The notes under the pieces were generated by a model, which worked only from the letters and a program-made list of their open reading frames with translations, did not search any database and was not told the origin of the DNA. Shown one piece after another: positions 7,512 to 16,080 of a stretch of 21,708 nucleotides of DNA. Within the stretch, counting starts at the first letter, position 1, and every line of letters begins with the position of its first letter. The stretch lies in NCBI GenBank assembly GCA_964605235.1, contig CAZSBB010000060.1, positions 1-21,708 of the forward strand. Reading direction: 5' to 3'. A program made the translations under genes and the position numbers. Origin of the DNA: CAZSBB01 sp964605235. Its GTDB lineage: Bacteria; Planctomycetota; Phycisphaerae; Phycisphaerales; Phycisphaeraceae.

Positions 7512-7569
7512 GAAAAAAGGGGATAAGTACATTTATTTCTGCCAATAAATGTACTTATCCCCTTTTTTC
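7512..7569. terminator. Perfect 25-bp hairpin with T-run; bidirectional terminator or mobile repeat
   Basis: The left arm (7512-7536) and right arm (7545-7569) are exact reverse complements of 25 bases around the 8-base loop ttctgcca. The arms run gaaaaaagggg-ataagtacatttat, so the plus-strand transcript ends in GGGG-paired CCCC followed by UUUUUU: an intrinsic terminator beginning 3 bases after the response-regulator stop. It is symmetrical, so it could stop both strands. The unusually long perfect stem and its A/T-rich half in GC-rich DNA also fit a REP/MITE-like insertion. Confidence 0.8.
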
Positions 7570-7582
7570 GCCCGCCGTGCGC

Positions 7583-7588
7583 TACAAT
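7583..7588 (+). promoter_or_regulatory. Candidate -10 box for purU
   Basis: TACAAT matches the sigma-70 -10 consensus at 5 of 6 positions and lies 38 bases upstream of the purU start, just after the terminator hairpin. No good -35 is present at 17 bases; TTTTTT of the hairpin is at 14. Confidence 0.3.
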
Positions 7589-7626
7589 GCCCGCTTTCCC
7601 CGCCCGGTGCGAAAGCAGGTGCAACC

Positions 7627-8517
7627 ATGGCGCGTATTCATGCGGTCGTCAGCGTGATCGGCCGCGACCAGAAAGGCGTGGTGGCGCGCTTCGCCACCTA
7701 TCTCGCCGAACGCGGCATCAACATCGAAGACATCCGCCAGCAGGTGGTCCATGGCCAGTTCATCATGGACATGCTCGTCGATCTGGCGGACATGAACACC
7801 GGGCTCGACCAGCTCATCCCCGGCCTGCTGCAACTGGGGCAGCAGATCGGCATGGAAGTCCGCGTCGCCCTGCACGACCAACGCCGCGAAAAACGCGTGG
7901 TCGTGCTGGTCAGCAAGGAACCCCACTGCCTCGACCGCCTCATCGAAGACCAGCAGGCCGGCCGACTCCGTGGCCAGATCGTCGCGGTGCTCAGCAATCA
8001 CCCCGTGCTCCAGGACCGCGCCGAAAAAGCGGGGCTGACCTTCGAATGGCACAGCAGCGCAGACAAGGCCGCCCACATGCAATGGCTCCTCCGCCGCGCC
8101 CGCGCCTTTGACGCCGACCTGCTGGTGCTGGCGCGCTACATGCAGGTGCTCGACCCGCAGGTGGTCGAAAGCTTCCGCTATCGCATCCTCAACATCCATC
8201 CCTCCCTGCTGCCTTACTTCCCCGGCGCCAAGCCCTACCACCAGGCGTGGGAGAGCGGCGTGCGCGTCACCGGCTGCACGGCGCACTTCGTCACCGAACA
8301 GCTCGACCAGGGCCCGATCGTCTTTCAGGACGTCTTCCACATCGACGTGGGCAAGGACACCGCCGAGGATGTGCGCGAGAAGGGCCAGCGCCTCGAAGGC
8401 CAGGTGCTCAGCCAGGCGGTGCAGATGTACCTGGACGAAAAGCTGGTGGTGGTGGACGACAAAGTGGTCTTCCGCCCCGGCTTGAGCAGTTTCCTCGATC
8501 ACCAGGGCCAGGGCTGA
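7627..8517 (+). CDS. purU: Formyltetrahydrofolate deformylase
   Basis: PurU hydrolyses 10-formyl-tetrahydrofolate to formate and tetrahydrofolate, balancing one-carbon pools and feeding formate to purine synthesis. The 296-residue protein (E. coli form about 280) begins with an ACT domain (about 3-80: HAVVSVIGRDQKGVVARFA, then INIEDIRQQV) that senses amino acids such as glycine or methionine in the family. The formyltransferase-fold catalytic domain follows: LARYMQVL, then LNIHPSLLPYFPGAKPYHQA (N189, H191) and TEQLDQGPI (D227), the Asn-His-Asp set of this fold. The ATG at 7627 is preceded by AGG at 8 bases; the longer in-frame start at 7549 lies inside the hairpin and is rejected. The gene stands alone, convergent with the eight-gene minus-strand cluster. 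GlyA, also encoded in this window, shares its cofactor pool. Confidence 0.96.
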   Translation: MARIHAVVSVIGRDQKGVVARFATYLAERGINIEDIRQQVVHGQFIMDMLVDLADMNTGLDQLIPGLLQLGQQIGMEVRVALHDQRREKRVVVLVSKEPHCLDRLIEDQQAGRLRGQIVAVLSNHPVLQDRAEKAGLTFEWHSSADKAAHMQWLLRRARAFDADLLVLARYMQVLDPQVVESFRYRILNIHPSLLPYFPGAKPYHQAWESGVRVTGCTAHFVTEQLDQGPIVFQDVFHIDVGKDTAEDVREKGQRLEGQVLSQAVQMYLDEKLVVVDDKVVFRPGLSSFLDHQGQG

Positions 8518-8628
8518 GCCCGTCCCGGATCGGCTTGCGGCGCATCCCCCACCGCTGCGCGCCGCCCGGGCGTTCCTGGGAGGCGCCTCGCGGAGCCGAC
8601 GATCAGCGGTTCCCGGAACTGCCGGGCG
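8518..8628. other. Convergent gap with short palindromes
   Basis: The 111 bases between purU (+) and the last gene of the minus-strand operon hold GAGGCGCCTC (8580-8589, perfect palindrome) and gttcc-c-ggaac (8609-8619). Neither is followed by a T-run. They may help end transcription from both sides, but this is weak. Confidence 0.3.
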
Positions 8629-10533
8629 TCACTTGCGCTGAATGCGGGCGGGGCCTTGTTCCCGGGTTTCAGGCTTTTCTTCCGGTTGCGCGGGCTGGGC
8701 GTCTTCCATGCCCTGGGGCGCCGGCAGCGCCAGTTCGGGGTTGAGTCCCGCCGCGGCGAACTGCGGCTGCACCACGTCGCGCAGCTTCAGGTAGGTCCGC
8801 CGCCGCAGGTCTTCGGGGGCGTTGACCCACACCCGCGCCCGCAGCAGGGGTGGGATGCCGCTTTGCTGCATGTAGGCAAGGAAAGTGTTGTCCAGCGTTT
8901 CCTCCCACGGCAGCAGCTTCATGCGGTCCTGGGGAGCGATGGCGGTGGCGACGGCGCGCTGCTGGAACTCCGTGTGCAGCGCCTTGGCGAGCTTGAGGTA
9001 ACGCAGATAAGTCCGGCGGTTGTTGTTCGCCAGGCCTTCCACCAGCGCCCGGCTGATCATGGCGTCGATGAATTGCCGGGTGCGGTCGCGCATGTCCTTG
9101 TTCTCGGTGAACTCGGAAAGCACGAGCATTTCCAGCGGCTGGGTGTAGCGCCCGTTCATCAGGTTGTGCAGCTTGGAACCGTACAGGTCGCGCAGCTTGT
9201 CGTAGTACTGCTGGGCCTGCGCTTCATCGCCATACAGGTAGCAATACAGCACCGCCTGCAGCAGGAAGTTCTCGTGGCCGGATTCATAACTGTCGGTGTG
9301 CTGGCCGGTGGTTTCAAAGTACGCCTGCTCGGCGGTTTCGATGTTCTTCTCGTAGGCGGGGATGAAGCGGGGATCGGGCAGAATGTCCAGATGCTCGCTG
9401 ACGGGATCGAACACCAGCTTGCCTTCGCGGGTCAGCGACTGGAGCGAATGCACGTTCTGGCGATAGGTGTTGATCAGGTCGATGTCGGTCTTGTTGCGCA
9501 GCTCGGCAGCGCGTTCGGTGCCGATGCGCGCCCAGTAGGCGCCGTGCGACGCCGAGTGGCGCCAGTCCATCGGGCCAAAGTCCTCCATCATGCGCAGCAT
9601 TTCGCCCGGGTCCATGCGGTACTCGTCGATCAGCACTTGGTGCCGCAGGTACGAGAGCAAGGGCCCCACGCCGCGGACGATTTTTTCGTTGTTGATGATG
9701 TCGCGCACCAGGCGCGGGTCGATGCCGGGGGGAATCTTCGCCTGCGGGCCGCGCAGCCCCAGGAGCTGGGCGTCGAGGCTGGTGACGAACATCAGGATGC
9801 GCCCGAACTGCCGCAGCAGTTTGCCATCGAGTTCATAGCCCAGCGCGCGGCATTTATCGATCACCGCCCGGGTTTCCGGGGCCTGCTCGAGCAGCGCTGC
9901 TTCGGTGGTGGGGGCGTCGGCGACGCTGCGGAAACGGGCGATGATTTCCTCGGTCGTGCCGCCGCGGTCCAGGTCGCCCAGCACTTCCTGCATTTCGAAG
10001 GCGAGCTTGCGTTTGTAGTACCAGTGCATGTCGTCGGAGCTTTGGCCGATCTTGTGGAAGAAGATCCAGCTCAGCTCGCGGTACAGGCGGATGGAGCGCG
10101 GGTTGAGCGGGATGCCGCGCTCGCGCAGCAGGCGGATGCCTTTGTTGACCCAGTCCCAGCGTTCCTCGGGCGTGTGGGTGGCGACGGAAATGTTGTACGC
10201 CATGTTCCAGGCGTGGAACGCCCAGACCTGCGGGAAGCGCGGCTGCAGGGTGGTGATCCACTGGCTGAGGGTGTTGGCTTCGTAGAACTTGCCCGCCTCT
10301 TTCAACTCATTGGCGCGGTACCAGAGGATGTCCACCACCAGCCCGCGGAAGCTGCCCAGCGCCGCCGTCGCCAGCGCGACATGCGGCGGCAGCGACTGGC
10401 CCATCACGTCGCCGGCCTCCAGTTGCAGGTCCTTGCGCTGCTGGTTGATGGGCGGCACCAGCAGGCCCGCGCCCAGCAGGCACGCCAGCATGGTGATGAC
10501 GGCGAAAACCTGAGTTGTGCGATTGCGGTCCAT
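8629..10533 (-). CDS. Membrane-anchored helical-repeat (TPR-like) protein of the exporter cluster
   Basis: No named family was recognised for this 634-residue protein. It starts with a single hydrophobic helix (about 8-26) after MDRNRTT, so it is probably anchored in the inner membrane with most of the chain outside the cytoplasm. The remainder looks all-helical: residues about 70-115 (ILWYRANELKEAGKFYEA, then 'TTLQPRFPQVWAFHAWNMAY') have the shape of tetratricopeptide repeats, and similar Trp/Tyr-rich helices continue to about 560. The tail is Pro/Glu/Ala-rich and disordered. Its start is 7 bases beyond the permease stop, with AAGGG overlapping that stop codon, so the two are translationally coupled. 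I infer a periplasm-facing partner of the ABC-2 exporter; substrate and role are unknown. Confidence 0.85.
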   Translation of the reverse strand: MDRNRTTQVFAVITMLACLLGAGLLVPPINQQRKDLQLEAGDVMGQSLPPHVALATAALGSFRGLVVDILWYRANELKEAGKFYEANTLSQWITTLQPRFPQVWAFHAWNMAYNISVATHTPEERWDWVNKGIRLLRERGIPLNPRSIRLYRELSWIFFHKIGQSSDDMHWYYKRKLAFEMQEVLGDLDRGGTTEEIIARFRSVADAPTTEAALLEQAPETRAVIDKCRALGYELDGKLLRQFGRILMFVTSLDAQLLGLRGPQAKIPPGIDPRLVRDIINNEKIVRGVGPLLSYLRHQVLIDEYRMDPGEMLRMMEDFGPMDWRHSASHGAYWARIGTERAAELRNKTDIDLINTYRQNVHSLQSLTREGKLVFDPVSEHLDILPDPRFIPAYEKNIETAEQAYFETTGQHTDSYESGHENFLLQAVLYCYLYGDEAQAQQYYDKLRDLYGSKLHNLMNGRYTQPLEMLVLSEFTENKDMRDRTRQFIDAMISRALVEGLANNNRRTYLRYLKLAKALHTEFQQRAVATAIAPQDRMKLLPWEETLDNTFLAYMQQSGIPPLLRARVWVNAPEDLRRRTYLKLRDVVQPQFAAAGLNPELALPAPQGMEDAQPAQPEEKPETREQGPARIQRK

Positions 10534-10540
10534 ACGTCCC

Positions 10541-12367
10541 TTACACCGTCACCCGCGCCAATTCGCGGAACTTGAAGATCAACCAGCCGATCAAGGTGCA
10601 CAGCCCGGTCCACAGCAGGCCGATCATCACCGCCGCCGAACCCACCAGCCGCCAGGGCACCAGTCGGCCATCCGCCAGATTGCTCACCGGGTCATAGTGA
10701 CTGAACGAGGGCACCAGGGCGATGAACGTCTCGCCCATGACGCGGATGAACAGCTTGCACACGTCCCAGTATTTGCCTTCGTTCCAGCTCTTGGCGAGCG
10801 AGCCCAGGAACGCCGAGACCACCTCGCGGAACGGCAGGTTGGTGGTGGTGACGCCGGCGTAAAACCGCAGCGAATCATCGAGGAAACTGCTGGCGCCGGC
10901 GGTGAAGTAAACCATCAGCGTCAGCAGGCACGCCACCGGGAAGCCCAGGAACGTCCCGGCCGCCAGCGCCAGCATCGTCAGGCACGCCAGGCGAATCCAG
11001 ATCAGCAACAGGCTGCGGATGAAGTTGCCTTCAAAGCCCCCGACCCGGTAGAGCACTTCCAGGTCCTTGCCCGGCGAAAACGACACCGTGCCCGCCGGCT
11101 GGCCGGCTTCATTGAGCGTCACGTTGGCGATGCGCACCGCCAGGTTGCCGTTCTGATCCAATGCCGCCAGCGGCAGGTCCAGCACGTGGTAATTGTCCAC
11201 CGCCACGCGAATGGGCTGGTGCATCCCCTGCTGCTGGGGGAACGGCCGATCGTTGAGCCAGAACGCCAGATTCACCATGTCGTCCTCGGGCGACGGGTTC
11301 ATCTTCGGCTTGAAACGCAACTGCACGTACTCGCCAAACTGCTTGGCGGGCGCCAGATCCGTGAACACATACGTCTGCGAATCCTGCGGCGGCAGCGTGT
11401 GCCAGCGGGCGATCAGCCGCTTCTGGATTTCATCCTGTTCCTTGGGCGTGATCTTGCCGTCCGGGTAGCGCTCGGGATCGTCACGCACCACCCGCGCGAT
11501 CTGCTCCTGCAGCTGCGCCGGCAGGTTCGTGCTGTCGGTGGGGCGCGGCCCGACCGTGGCGCGGGCGACGAGGATCTGCTCCTCCACCGCGATGCGGTCA
11601 TACTCACTGACCGCGCTGGCGCGCTCCAGCATCCGCGTGAACACATACGTGCCCCCGCCCGCCACGCTCAGCAGCAGCAGGTTCAGCAGCACCACGCCCA
11701 ACCACTTGCCCGCCAGGTAATCAAACCGGCGCACCGATTTGGTCATGGTCATGTAAATCTGCTTCTGCTGGATGTCGTTGCAGATGGTCCAGCAGGTGAC
11801 GAACACGGTCAGCAGGCTGAGCTTAATACCGATGAGGGTCAGCGACCAGCTCAACAGAAACTGCATGCGGTATTGCAAACGCTCGGCGGGATCGAGCAGC
11901 ACCGGCAGCGTGGGCAGCACCAGCAGCAGGCAGATGATGAAGATCAAGGCGACCTTCATGCGGATGGCTTCGTCGATGACCGTACGGGCGATGCCGAAGA
12001 TCGGATGCCCCGGCGACAGCAGCAGGCGCAGCAGCGCCAGGCCGACGACGAACAATGCCGCCATGGCCCACATGCCCGCGACCGCGACGGTTCCGCCGGG
12101 CAGTCCCGCCTGCAAGAAGGTGAAACCCAGCAGCAGCGCCGCCAGGCCGCTGAGTCCGAAGCTGCCCAGCAGTTTCGCCCACCGGCGGTCCCACAGCCGC
12201 GCCAGGCCGATGTACAACCACGCCAGCAGGACCACGCCGAATCCGCCGGCGGTGATCCAGCCGGCGCGCGGCGCGCCCTGGCTGTAGAGCAAGCCCGTCA
12301 GCGCGCCGCCCGTCAGCAGCACACCCGCCAGTACGGCATACCAACCTGTCCACCGTTGCTTGGCCAT
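10541..12367 (-). CDS. ABC-2 type permease with large extracytoplasmic insert
   Basis: The 608-residue protein is a polytopic membrane protein with about ten predicted helices: near 8-28, 36-56, 68-86, 92-113, 138-157, 174-195, 219-240, 450-470, 474-495 and 574-597. Between helices 7 and 8 lies a hydrophilic stretch of about 200 residues (246-448), probably a folded extracytoplasmic domain ('VQLRFKPKMNPSPEDDMVN', 'LDLPLAALDQNGNLAVRI' suggest beta structure). The segment CNDIQQKQIYMTMTKSVRR before helix 7 is the coupling region of ABC-2 permeases (D/E-I-x-x-x-x-I/T-x-x-x-x-x-K-x-x-x-R). Its start overlaps the stop of the ATPase gene by one base (TGATG), so they are certainly co-translated and surely work together as an exporter or membrane-remodelling ABC complex. 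Confidence 0.9.
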   Translation of the reverse strand: MAKQRWTGWYAVLAGVLLTGGALTGLLYSQGAPRAGWITAGGFGVVLLAWLYIGLARLWDRRWAKLLGSFGLSGLAALLLGFTFLQAGLPGGTVAVAGMWAMAALFVVGLALLRLLLSPGHPIFGIARTVIDEAIRMKVALIFIICLLLVLPTLPVLLDPAERLQYRMQFLLSWSLTLIGIKLSLLTVFVTCWTICNDIQQKQIYMTMTKSVRRFDYLAGKWLGVVLLNLLLLSVAGGGTYVFTRMLERASAVSEYDRIAVEEQILVARATVGPRPTDSTNLPAQLQEQIARVVRDDPERYPDGKITPKEQDEIQKRLIARWHTLPPQDSQTYVFTDLAPAKQFGEYVQLRFKPKMNPSPEDDMVNLAFWLNDRPFPQQQGMHQPIRVAVDNYHVLDLPLAALDQNGNLAVRIANVTLNEAGQPAGTVSFSPGKDLEVLYRVGGFEGNFIRSLLLIWIRLACLTMLALAAGTFLGFPVACLLTLMVYFTAGASSFLDDSLRFYAGVTTTNLPFREVVSAFLGSLAKSWNEGKYWDVCKLFIRVMGETFIALVPSFSHYDPVSNLADGRLVPWRLVGSAAVMIGLLWTGLCTLIGWLIFKFRELARVTV

Positions 12368-13644
12368 CAGGATTTGCCGCCGTCCTTGGGTTTCTGAACC
12401 AGCGAATCGATCAGCGATTGATTGGGCGCCGCCGCCGGCTTGGATGCCGGGGCGTCAGGTTTCGCCGCCGGCGGAGTGGACGAAGCGGGCGCGGCGGGCG
12501 CTTCCCGGCGTCCGCTGACCAGTTCATCCAGCAGCGCTTGCTTGGGTTGAGCGGCGGGCGGCGGCGGAACCGGGCTGACCGCCGCGCTGTCCGCGCGGGT
12601 CGGCGCCGGGGGCGTCGGCTGGGCGCTGGTCAGGCGTTCCAGCACGGCTTCGCCCTGCACCGGGGTGGCGACCGAGCTGTCGCCATCGAGCCGCAGGAAG
12701 TCGGCGATCTTGGCGCTGGCTTTGGCGCCGCTGGTGGCTTCGCCTTCCGCCTGGGCGCGATTCACGATGTCCAGGAACAGTTCTTCCAGCCGCTGGCGGG
12801 GATGCTTGACCGCGGTGATGGAATGGCCATGCCGCTGCAGCACCGCTTCGATCTCGGCGATGGCTTCCTTGGGCAGGCGGTCCGTTTCGATGTTGGTGAC
12901 ATCGGTGTCGGTCAGCAGCTCGGCACAGGTGCCCAGGGCGCGAATCTTCCCGCCGAACATGATGCAGGCGCGGTCGGTGACATCCTCGACATCCGCCAGC
13001 AGGTGGGAGCAGAGGAGGATGGTTTTGCCGCGGCTTTTGAGTTCGAGGATGAGGTCTTTGATCTGGCGCGTGCCGATGGGGTCCAGGCCGGTGGTCGGTT
13101 CGTCGAGGATCAGCAGTTGCGGATCGTTGATGAGCGCCTGCGCCAAACCGATGCGGCGTTGCATGCCTTTGGAGTACTCGCCGACGGGCCGGCGCCAGGC
13201 GGCGTCCAGGCCGACCATTTCCAGCAGCATGTCGATGCGGCGTTGGCGTTGCGGGCGCGACTGGTGGAACAGTCGGCCGTAGTAGTCGAGGGTTTCGCGG
13301 GCGTTGAGGAAGCGGTAGAGGTAGGACTCTTCCGGCAGGTAGCCGATCATTTTCTTGGAGTCGACGTCTTCGGGGCGTTTGCCGAACACGGCGATGCGGC
13401 CGGCGGTGGGATGCAGCAGGCCGAGGATCATTTTGATGGTGGTGCTTTTGCCCGAGCCATTGGGCCCCAGCAGGCCGAACACTTCGCCTTTGCGGACTTC
13501 CAGTTCGATGCCGTCGACGGCGCGGACGCGGTTGCGCATCCAGAAGTCTTTGAAGAGCTTGGTCAAGCCGACGCATTTGATGACCACGCCGTCGGCGTCA
13601 GCGCGGCGGGTGGTCAGCACATCGGAAGCGGCAGCGGTAGTCAT
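12367..13644 (-). CDS. ABC-2 exporter ATPase with long Pro/Ala-rich tail
   Basis: Residues about 20-300 form a NatA/NodI/CcmA-type ATPase: Walker A LLGPNGSGKST (58-68), signature EYSKGMQRR (156-164), Walker B LLILDEP (177-183), D-loop GLDP and switch histidine H214 (LCSHLL). The remaining 125 residues are unusual: a low-complexity Pro/Ala/Ser linker with short amphipathic motifs GEAVLERLTS (331-340), KQALLDELVSG (368-378) and NQSLIDSLVQK (408-418); AKIADFLRLDG (311-321) may be a distant fourth. Typical members end near 310 residues, so the tail is an addition. GAGGA lies 6 bases before the ATG. The gene is 42 bases after hflK and overlaps the permease start by one base. It should power the neighbouring ABC-2 permease(s). 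Confidence 0.94.
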   Translation of the reverse strand: MTTAAASDVLTTRRADADGVVIKCVGLTKLFKDFWMRNRVRAVDGIELEVRKGEVFGLLGPNGSGKSTTIKMILGLLHPTAGRIAVFGKRPEDVDSKKMIGYLPEESYLYRFLNARETLDYYGRLFHQSRPQRQRRIDMLLEMVGLDAAWRRPVGEYSKGMQRRIGLAQALINDPQLLILDEPTTGLDPIGTRQIKDLILELKSRGKTILLCSHLLADVEDVTDRACIMFGGKIRALGTCAELLTDTDVTNIETDRLPKEAIAEIEAVLQRHGHSITAVKHPRQRLEELFLDIVNRAQAEGEATSGAKASAKIADFLRLDGDSSVATPVQGEAVLERLTSAQPTPPAPTRADSAAVSPVPPPPAAQPKQALLDELVSGRREAPAAPASSTPPAAKPDAPASKPAAAPNQSLIDSLVQKPKDGGKS

Positions 13645-13686
13645 GCGTGGTCCTCGACAACGGCGCTTGGTGCACCCGGGCGCAGC

Positions 13687-15009
13687 TCAGCGGTTGAGAT
13701 TATTGCGACGCGCCTGATCCTCGGCTTGCAGCCGGGCCTTCTCGCGGTTGATGGCGACATCCGGGCGGCGGTTGGTTTCGATGTACAGCTGGCCGCGGGT
13801 GTAGAACTGCTCGATGTTCTTCGAGGTCAGGATCGCTTCGCGGGCGTCCTGCCAGAGGCGGCTGCGGACGATCTGCGGGTTGGCTTCGTACTGGGGCAGC
13901 AGTTGTTCGAAGCGGCGGGCTTCGGCTTTGACGGTTTCGACGACCTGGGTGCGGTAGGTTTTGGCGTCGTTGACCACCTGGGCGACCTCGCCGCCGATGG
14001 CGCGATTGTGCCGGTCGGCGCCGGTGTTCAGTTCATTGAACACGGTATCGAACTGGGTTTCGAGCTGCTGCATGCCCGCGGTGTCGTTGGCGGCGCTGGC
14101 GCGTTCGTAGGCGTCGATCATCGCCAGCAGTTCGCTGTGCGCTTCGCCGGCGACGCCTTCGAGAATGGTGGAGCGTTCCTTGCGGGCGGTTTCGATCTGC
14201 TGGCCTTTTTCCTGCTCCGCGGTGACCACCGCTTCGTACGCCGAACGCACCGACATGGGCATGGCGGTGCGGGTGGCGGACAGTTCGGTGATCTGGATGC
14301 CGGACTTCATGGCGTCCAGGTTCGCCTGCATGGCGCGGACGGCGACGGAGCGATCGAGCTTGCCGGCGATCACGTCATCGGCGGTGGTGCGGGCGACGGT
14401 GTAAATCACCGCCTGCTCGGCGACGTTGCGCACCAGCGTGTCCGCCAGTTGCTCGTTGCCGACGTTGGCGAGGTAATCGACCGGCTTGGCGACTTCATAC
14501 TTGACCGAGATGCGGGCGTGCACCACATTCGCGTCGCCGGTCAGCAGCGAGCCGTCTTTCTCCGGATTCAGCGGGCCCTGTTTGCCCTGCGCCATTTCCT
14601 CGGTGGTCTTGCCGGCGTCGGCGGCGGTGATCTCCCACATGAACTGGGTCTGCAGATCCACCTTGCGCGGCGAACGCGAAACCTTGATGACCTCGTTGAT
14701 GGGGAACGGCAGGGCGATGTACGGCCCGCCCGGCTCGTCCACTTTCACCGCATTGCTGCTGTCGGTGACCATGTGGCCAAACTGCAGCCGCACCGCGACC
14801 TTGTCCGCCTCCACGTTGTAGACGTTGGAGACACAGTAAATCACCACCATGATCAGCATCGCCCACTTGAGAATGGTGAAGCTGACCTGCAGGGCGTCCG
14901 CCAGCGCTTTCTGCGCCGGATCGACGACAACCTGCTCGCCATGCTCGTGGTCATGGTCGTGATCGTGGTCGTGGCCGCCGTGGTGATGATGATGTTCAAA
15001 GATGCTCAT
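13687..15009 (-). CDS. hflK: HflK-like SPFH protein with His/Asp-rich N-terminus
   Basis: The 440-residue protein has a cytoplasmic N-terminus with 11 histidines among residues 6-23, one transmembrane helix (about 44-63), then an SPFH/prohibitin domain and a long helical coiled coil (about 215-350). DGSLLTGDANVVHARISVKYEV corresponds to the HflK hallmark (LTGDxNIVxVxxxVxYRI). In E. coli, HflK and HflC form a large membrane cage that encloses the FtsH protease and modulates it; no ftsH is present in this window. hflC lies 42 bases upstream, so the pair is intact. The His tract is not part of the usual family and could bind zinc, nickel or similar ions. A GGA lies 9 bases before the ATG. Confidence 0.92.
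   Translation of the reverse strand: MSIFEHHHHHGGHDHDHDHDHEHGEQVVVDPAQKALADALQVSFTILKWAMLIMVVIYCVSNVYNVEADKVAVRLQFGHMVTDSSNAVKVDEPGGPYIALPFPINEVIKVSRSPRKVDLQTQFMWEITAADAGKTTEEMAQGKQGPLNPEKDGSLLTGDANVVHARISVKYEVAKPVDYLANVGNEQLADTLVRNVAEQAVIYTVARTTADDVIAGKLDRSVAVRAMQANLDAMKSGIQITELSATRTAMPMSVRSAYEAVVTAEQEKGQQIETARKERSTILEGVAGEAHSELLAMIDAYERASAANDTAGMQQLETQFDTVFNELNTGADRHNRAIGGEVAQVVNDAKTYRTQVVETVKAEARRFEQLLPQYEANPQIVRSRLWQDAREAILTSKNIEQFYTRGQLYIETNRRPDVAINREKARLQAEDQARRNNLNR
14941..14994 (-). repeat. His/Asp repeat tract at the HflK N-terminus
   Basis: Five consecutive His codons, two Gly, then alternating His-Asp/Glu: residues 6-23 with 11 His. The DNA is a simple cat/cac-gac/gat repeat. A matching tract ends the P-type ATPase in the same operon (19270-19350). 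Confidence 0.9.
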
Positions 15010-15051
15010 GTCGACATTCCAGGCAACAGGATCGAAAGAGAAGCGGCGGAC

Positions 15052-15987
15052 TCAGTTCGCAGCCTTGGGGGCGGCTGCGGAGGAAGTTCCGGGAGCGGTC
15101 AGGGCCGGGCTTTTGAAGAGCGAAAGCGCTTCAAGCTCGTTGGGGTCGAAAATGAAGGTGGTGTTGCCGCCGGCGAGAATGGTCTTGAGGGCTTCGAGCT
15201 GACGCAGGAAGATGGCGAACTGCTCGTTCTGGGCGAACTTGCCATAGTGCTCGGCGGCCTCACGCTCGCCCTCGGCGCGAATCGCCTGGGCGCGGCGCTC
15301 GGCGAACGCCAGAATGCGCTTCTTGGCGCTCTCGGCTTCGCTTTTGATCGCCGCCGCCTTGGCGCGGCCCTCGGCGCGGGCCTGTTCCGCCAGGGCTTCG
15401 CGGTTTTCCTTCATACGGGCGAAGACCTTTTCCGTCACGCTTTCGGGCAGCAGGATGCGGCGCAGGCCCACGCGCTCGACCTTGATGCCGAACTGCTGAT
15501 CGTTGATGCGTTGCTGGAGCAGTTGGGCGGATTCCTGCTCGATGTCGGTCAGCTTGAGCTGCGCCGGATCGAGGTTGACCAGTTGGTCAAAGCGATACTT
15601 GCTGATGATGCCGCGGTTGTCGCGCAGCAGCGGGCGGAGCTGTTCCTGGGCGTTCTGGAAGTCGTGCAGCTTGATGTAGAACTTGAGCGGATCGTCGATG
15701 CGCCACGCCAGGTAGGTGCGCACGATCACCGCGTAGCCGTCGGCGGTCTGCTGTTCCTCGAGCTGATCTTCGAGGATCTGGATGGTGGTCTGGTAGCGGG
15801 TGACGCGCTGGATCGGCGGGGGCAGGCAGAAATAGCTGCCCGGCTCGCGGATGATGCTGTCTTCGGTGGCGCGGTCGAAGGTGGTCTTGATGGCGACCTG
15901 ATCGTAGCGCACCTGGAAGATGAACATGTAGCACATCAGCACGACGGCCACGATGGCGATCAGAACGAAGGTGAAACGGTTCTTCAT
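15052..15987 (-). CDS. hflC: HflC-like SPFH protein
   Basis: The 311-residue protein has one N-terminal transmembrane helix (about 5-24), an SPFH domain (about 25-215) and an Ala/Glu/Lys/Arg-rich helix (about 215-270) that forms the wall of the HflKC cage in characterised members. VGLRRILLPESVTEKVFARM followed by KENREALAEQARAEG is close to the HflC family signature at the end of the SPFH domain. Length is near the usual 330. AAGGA lies 7 bases before the ATG. It is directly followed by hflK, the reverse of the E. coli order hflK-hflC. The C-terminus ends in a short Ala/Pro-rich tail. Role in E. coli is regulation of FtsH with HflK; here it may instead organise the neighbouring ABC exporter. 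Confidence 0.93.
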   Translation of the reverse strand: MKNRFTFVLIAIVAVVLMCYMFIFQVRYDQVAIKTTFDRATEDSIIREPGSYFCLPPPIQRVTRYQTTIQILEDQLEEQQTADGYAVIVRTYLAWRIDDPLKFYIKLHDFQNAQEQLRPLLRDNRGIISKYRFDQLVNLDPAQLKLTDIEQESAQLLQQRINDQQFGIKVERVGLRRILLPESVTEKVFARMKENREALAEQARAEGRAKAAAIKSEAESAKKRILAFAERRAQAIRAEGEREAAEHYGKFAQNEQFAIFLRQLEALKTILAGGNTTFIFDPNELEALSLFKSPALTAPGTSSAAAPKAAN

Positions 15988-16080
15988 GACGCGATCCTTT
16001 GCAAGCAGTCAACGGCGTTGGCGAATTCGGGGGTCCAGTCAGTCAAGTTATTCACGCGTTCGAAAGACGCTGGGAAAACT

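Noticed and set aside
8656..12397. Two long plus-strand frames (639 and 626 codons)
   Set aside because: Mirror frames of the helical-repeat protein and the large permease; composition is biased and no start context or domain is seen.
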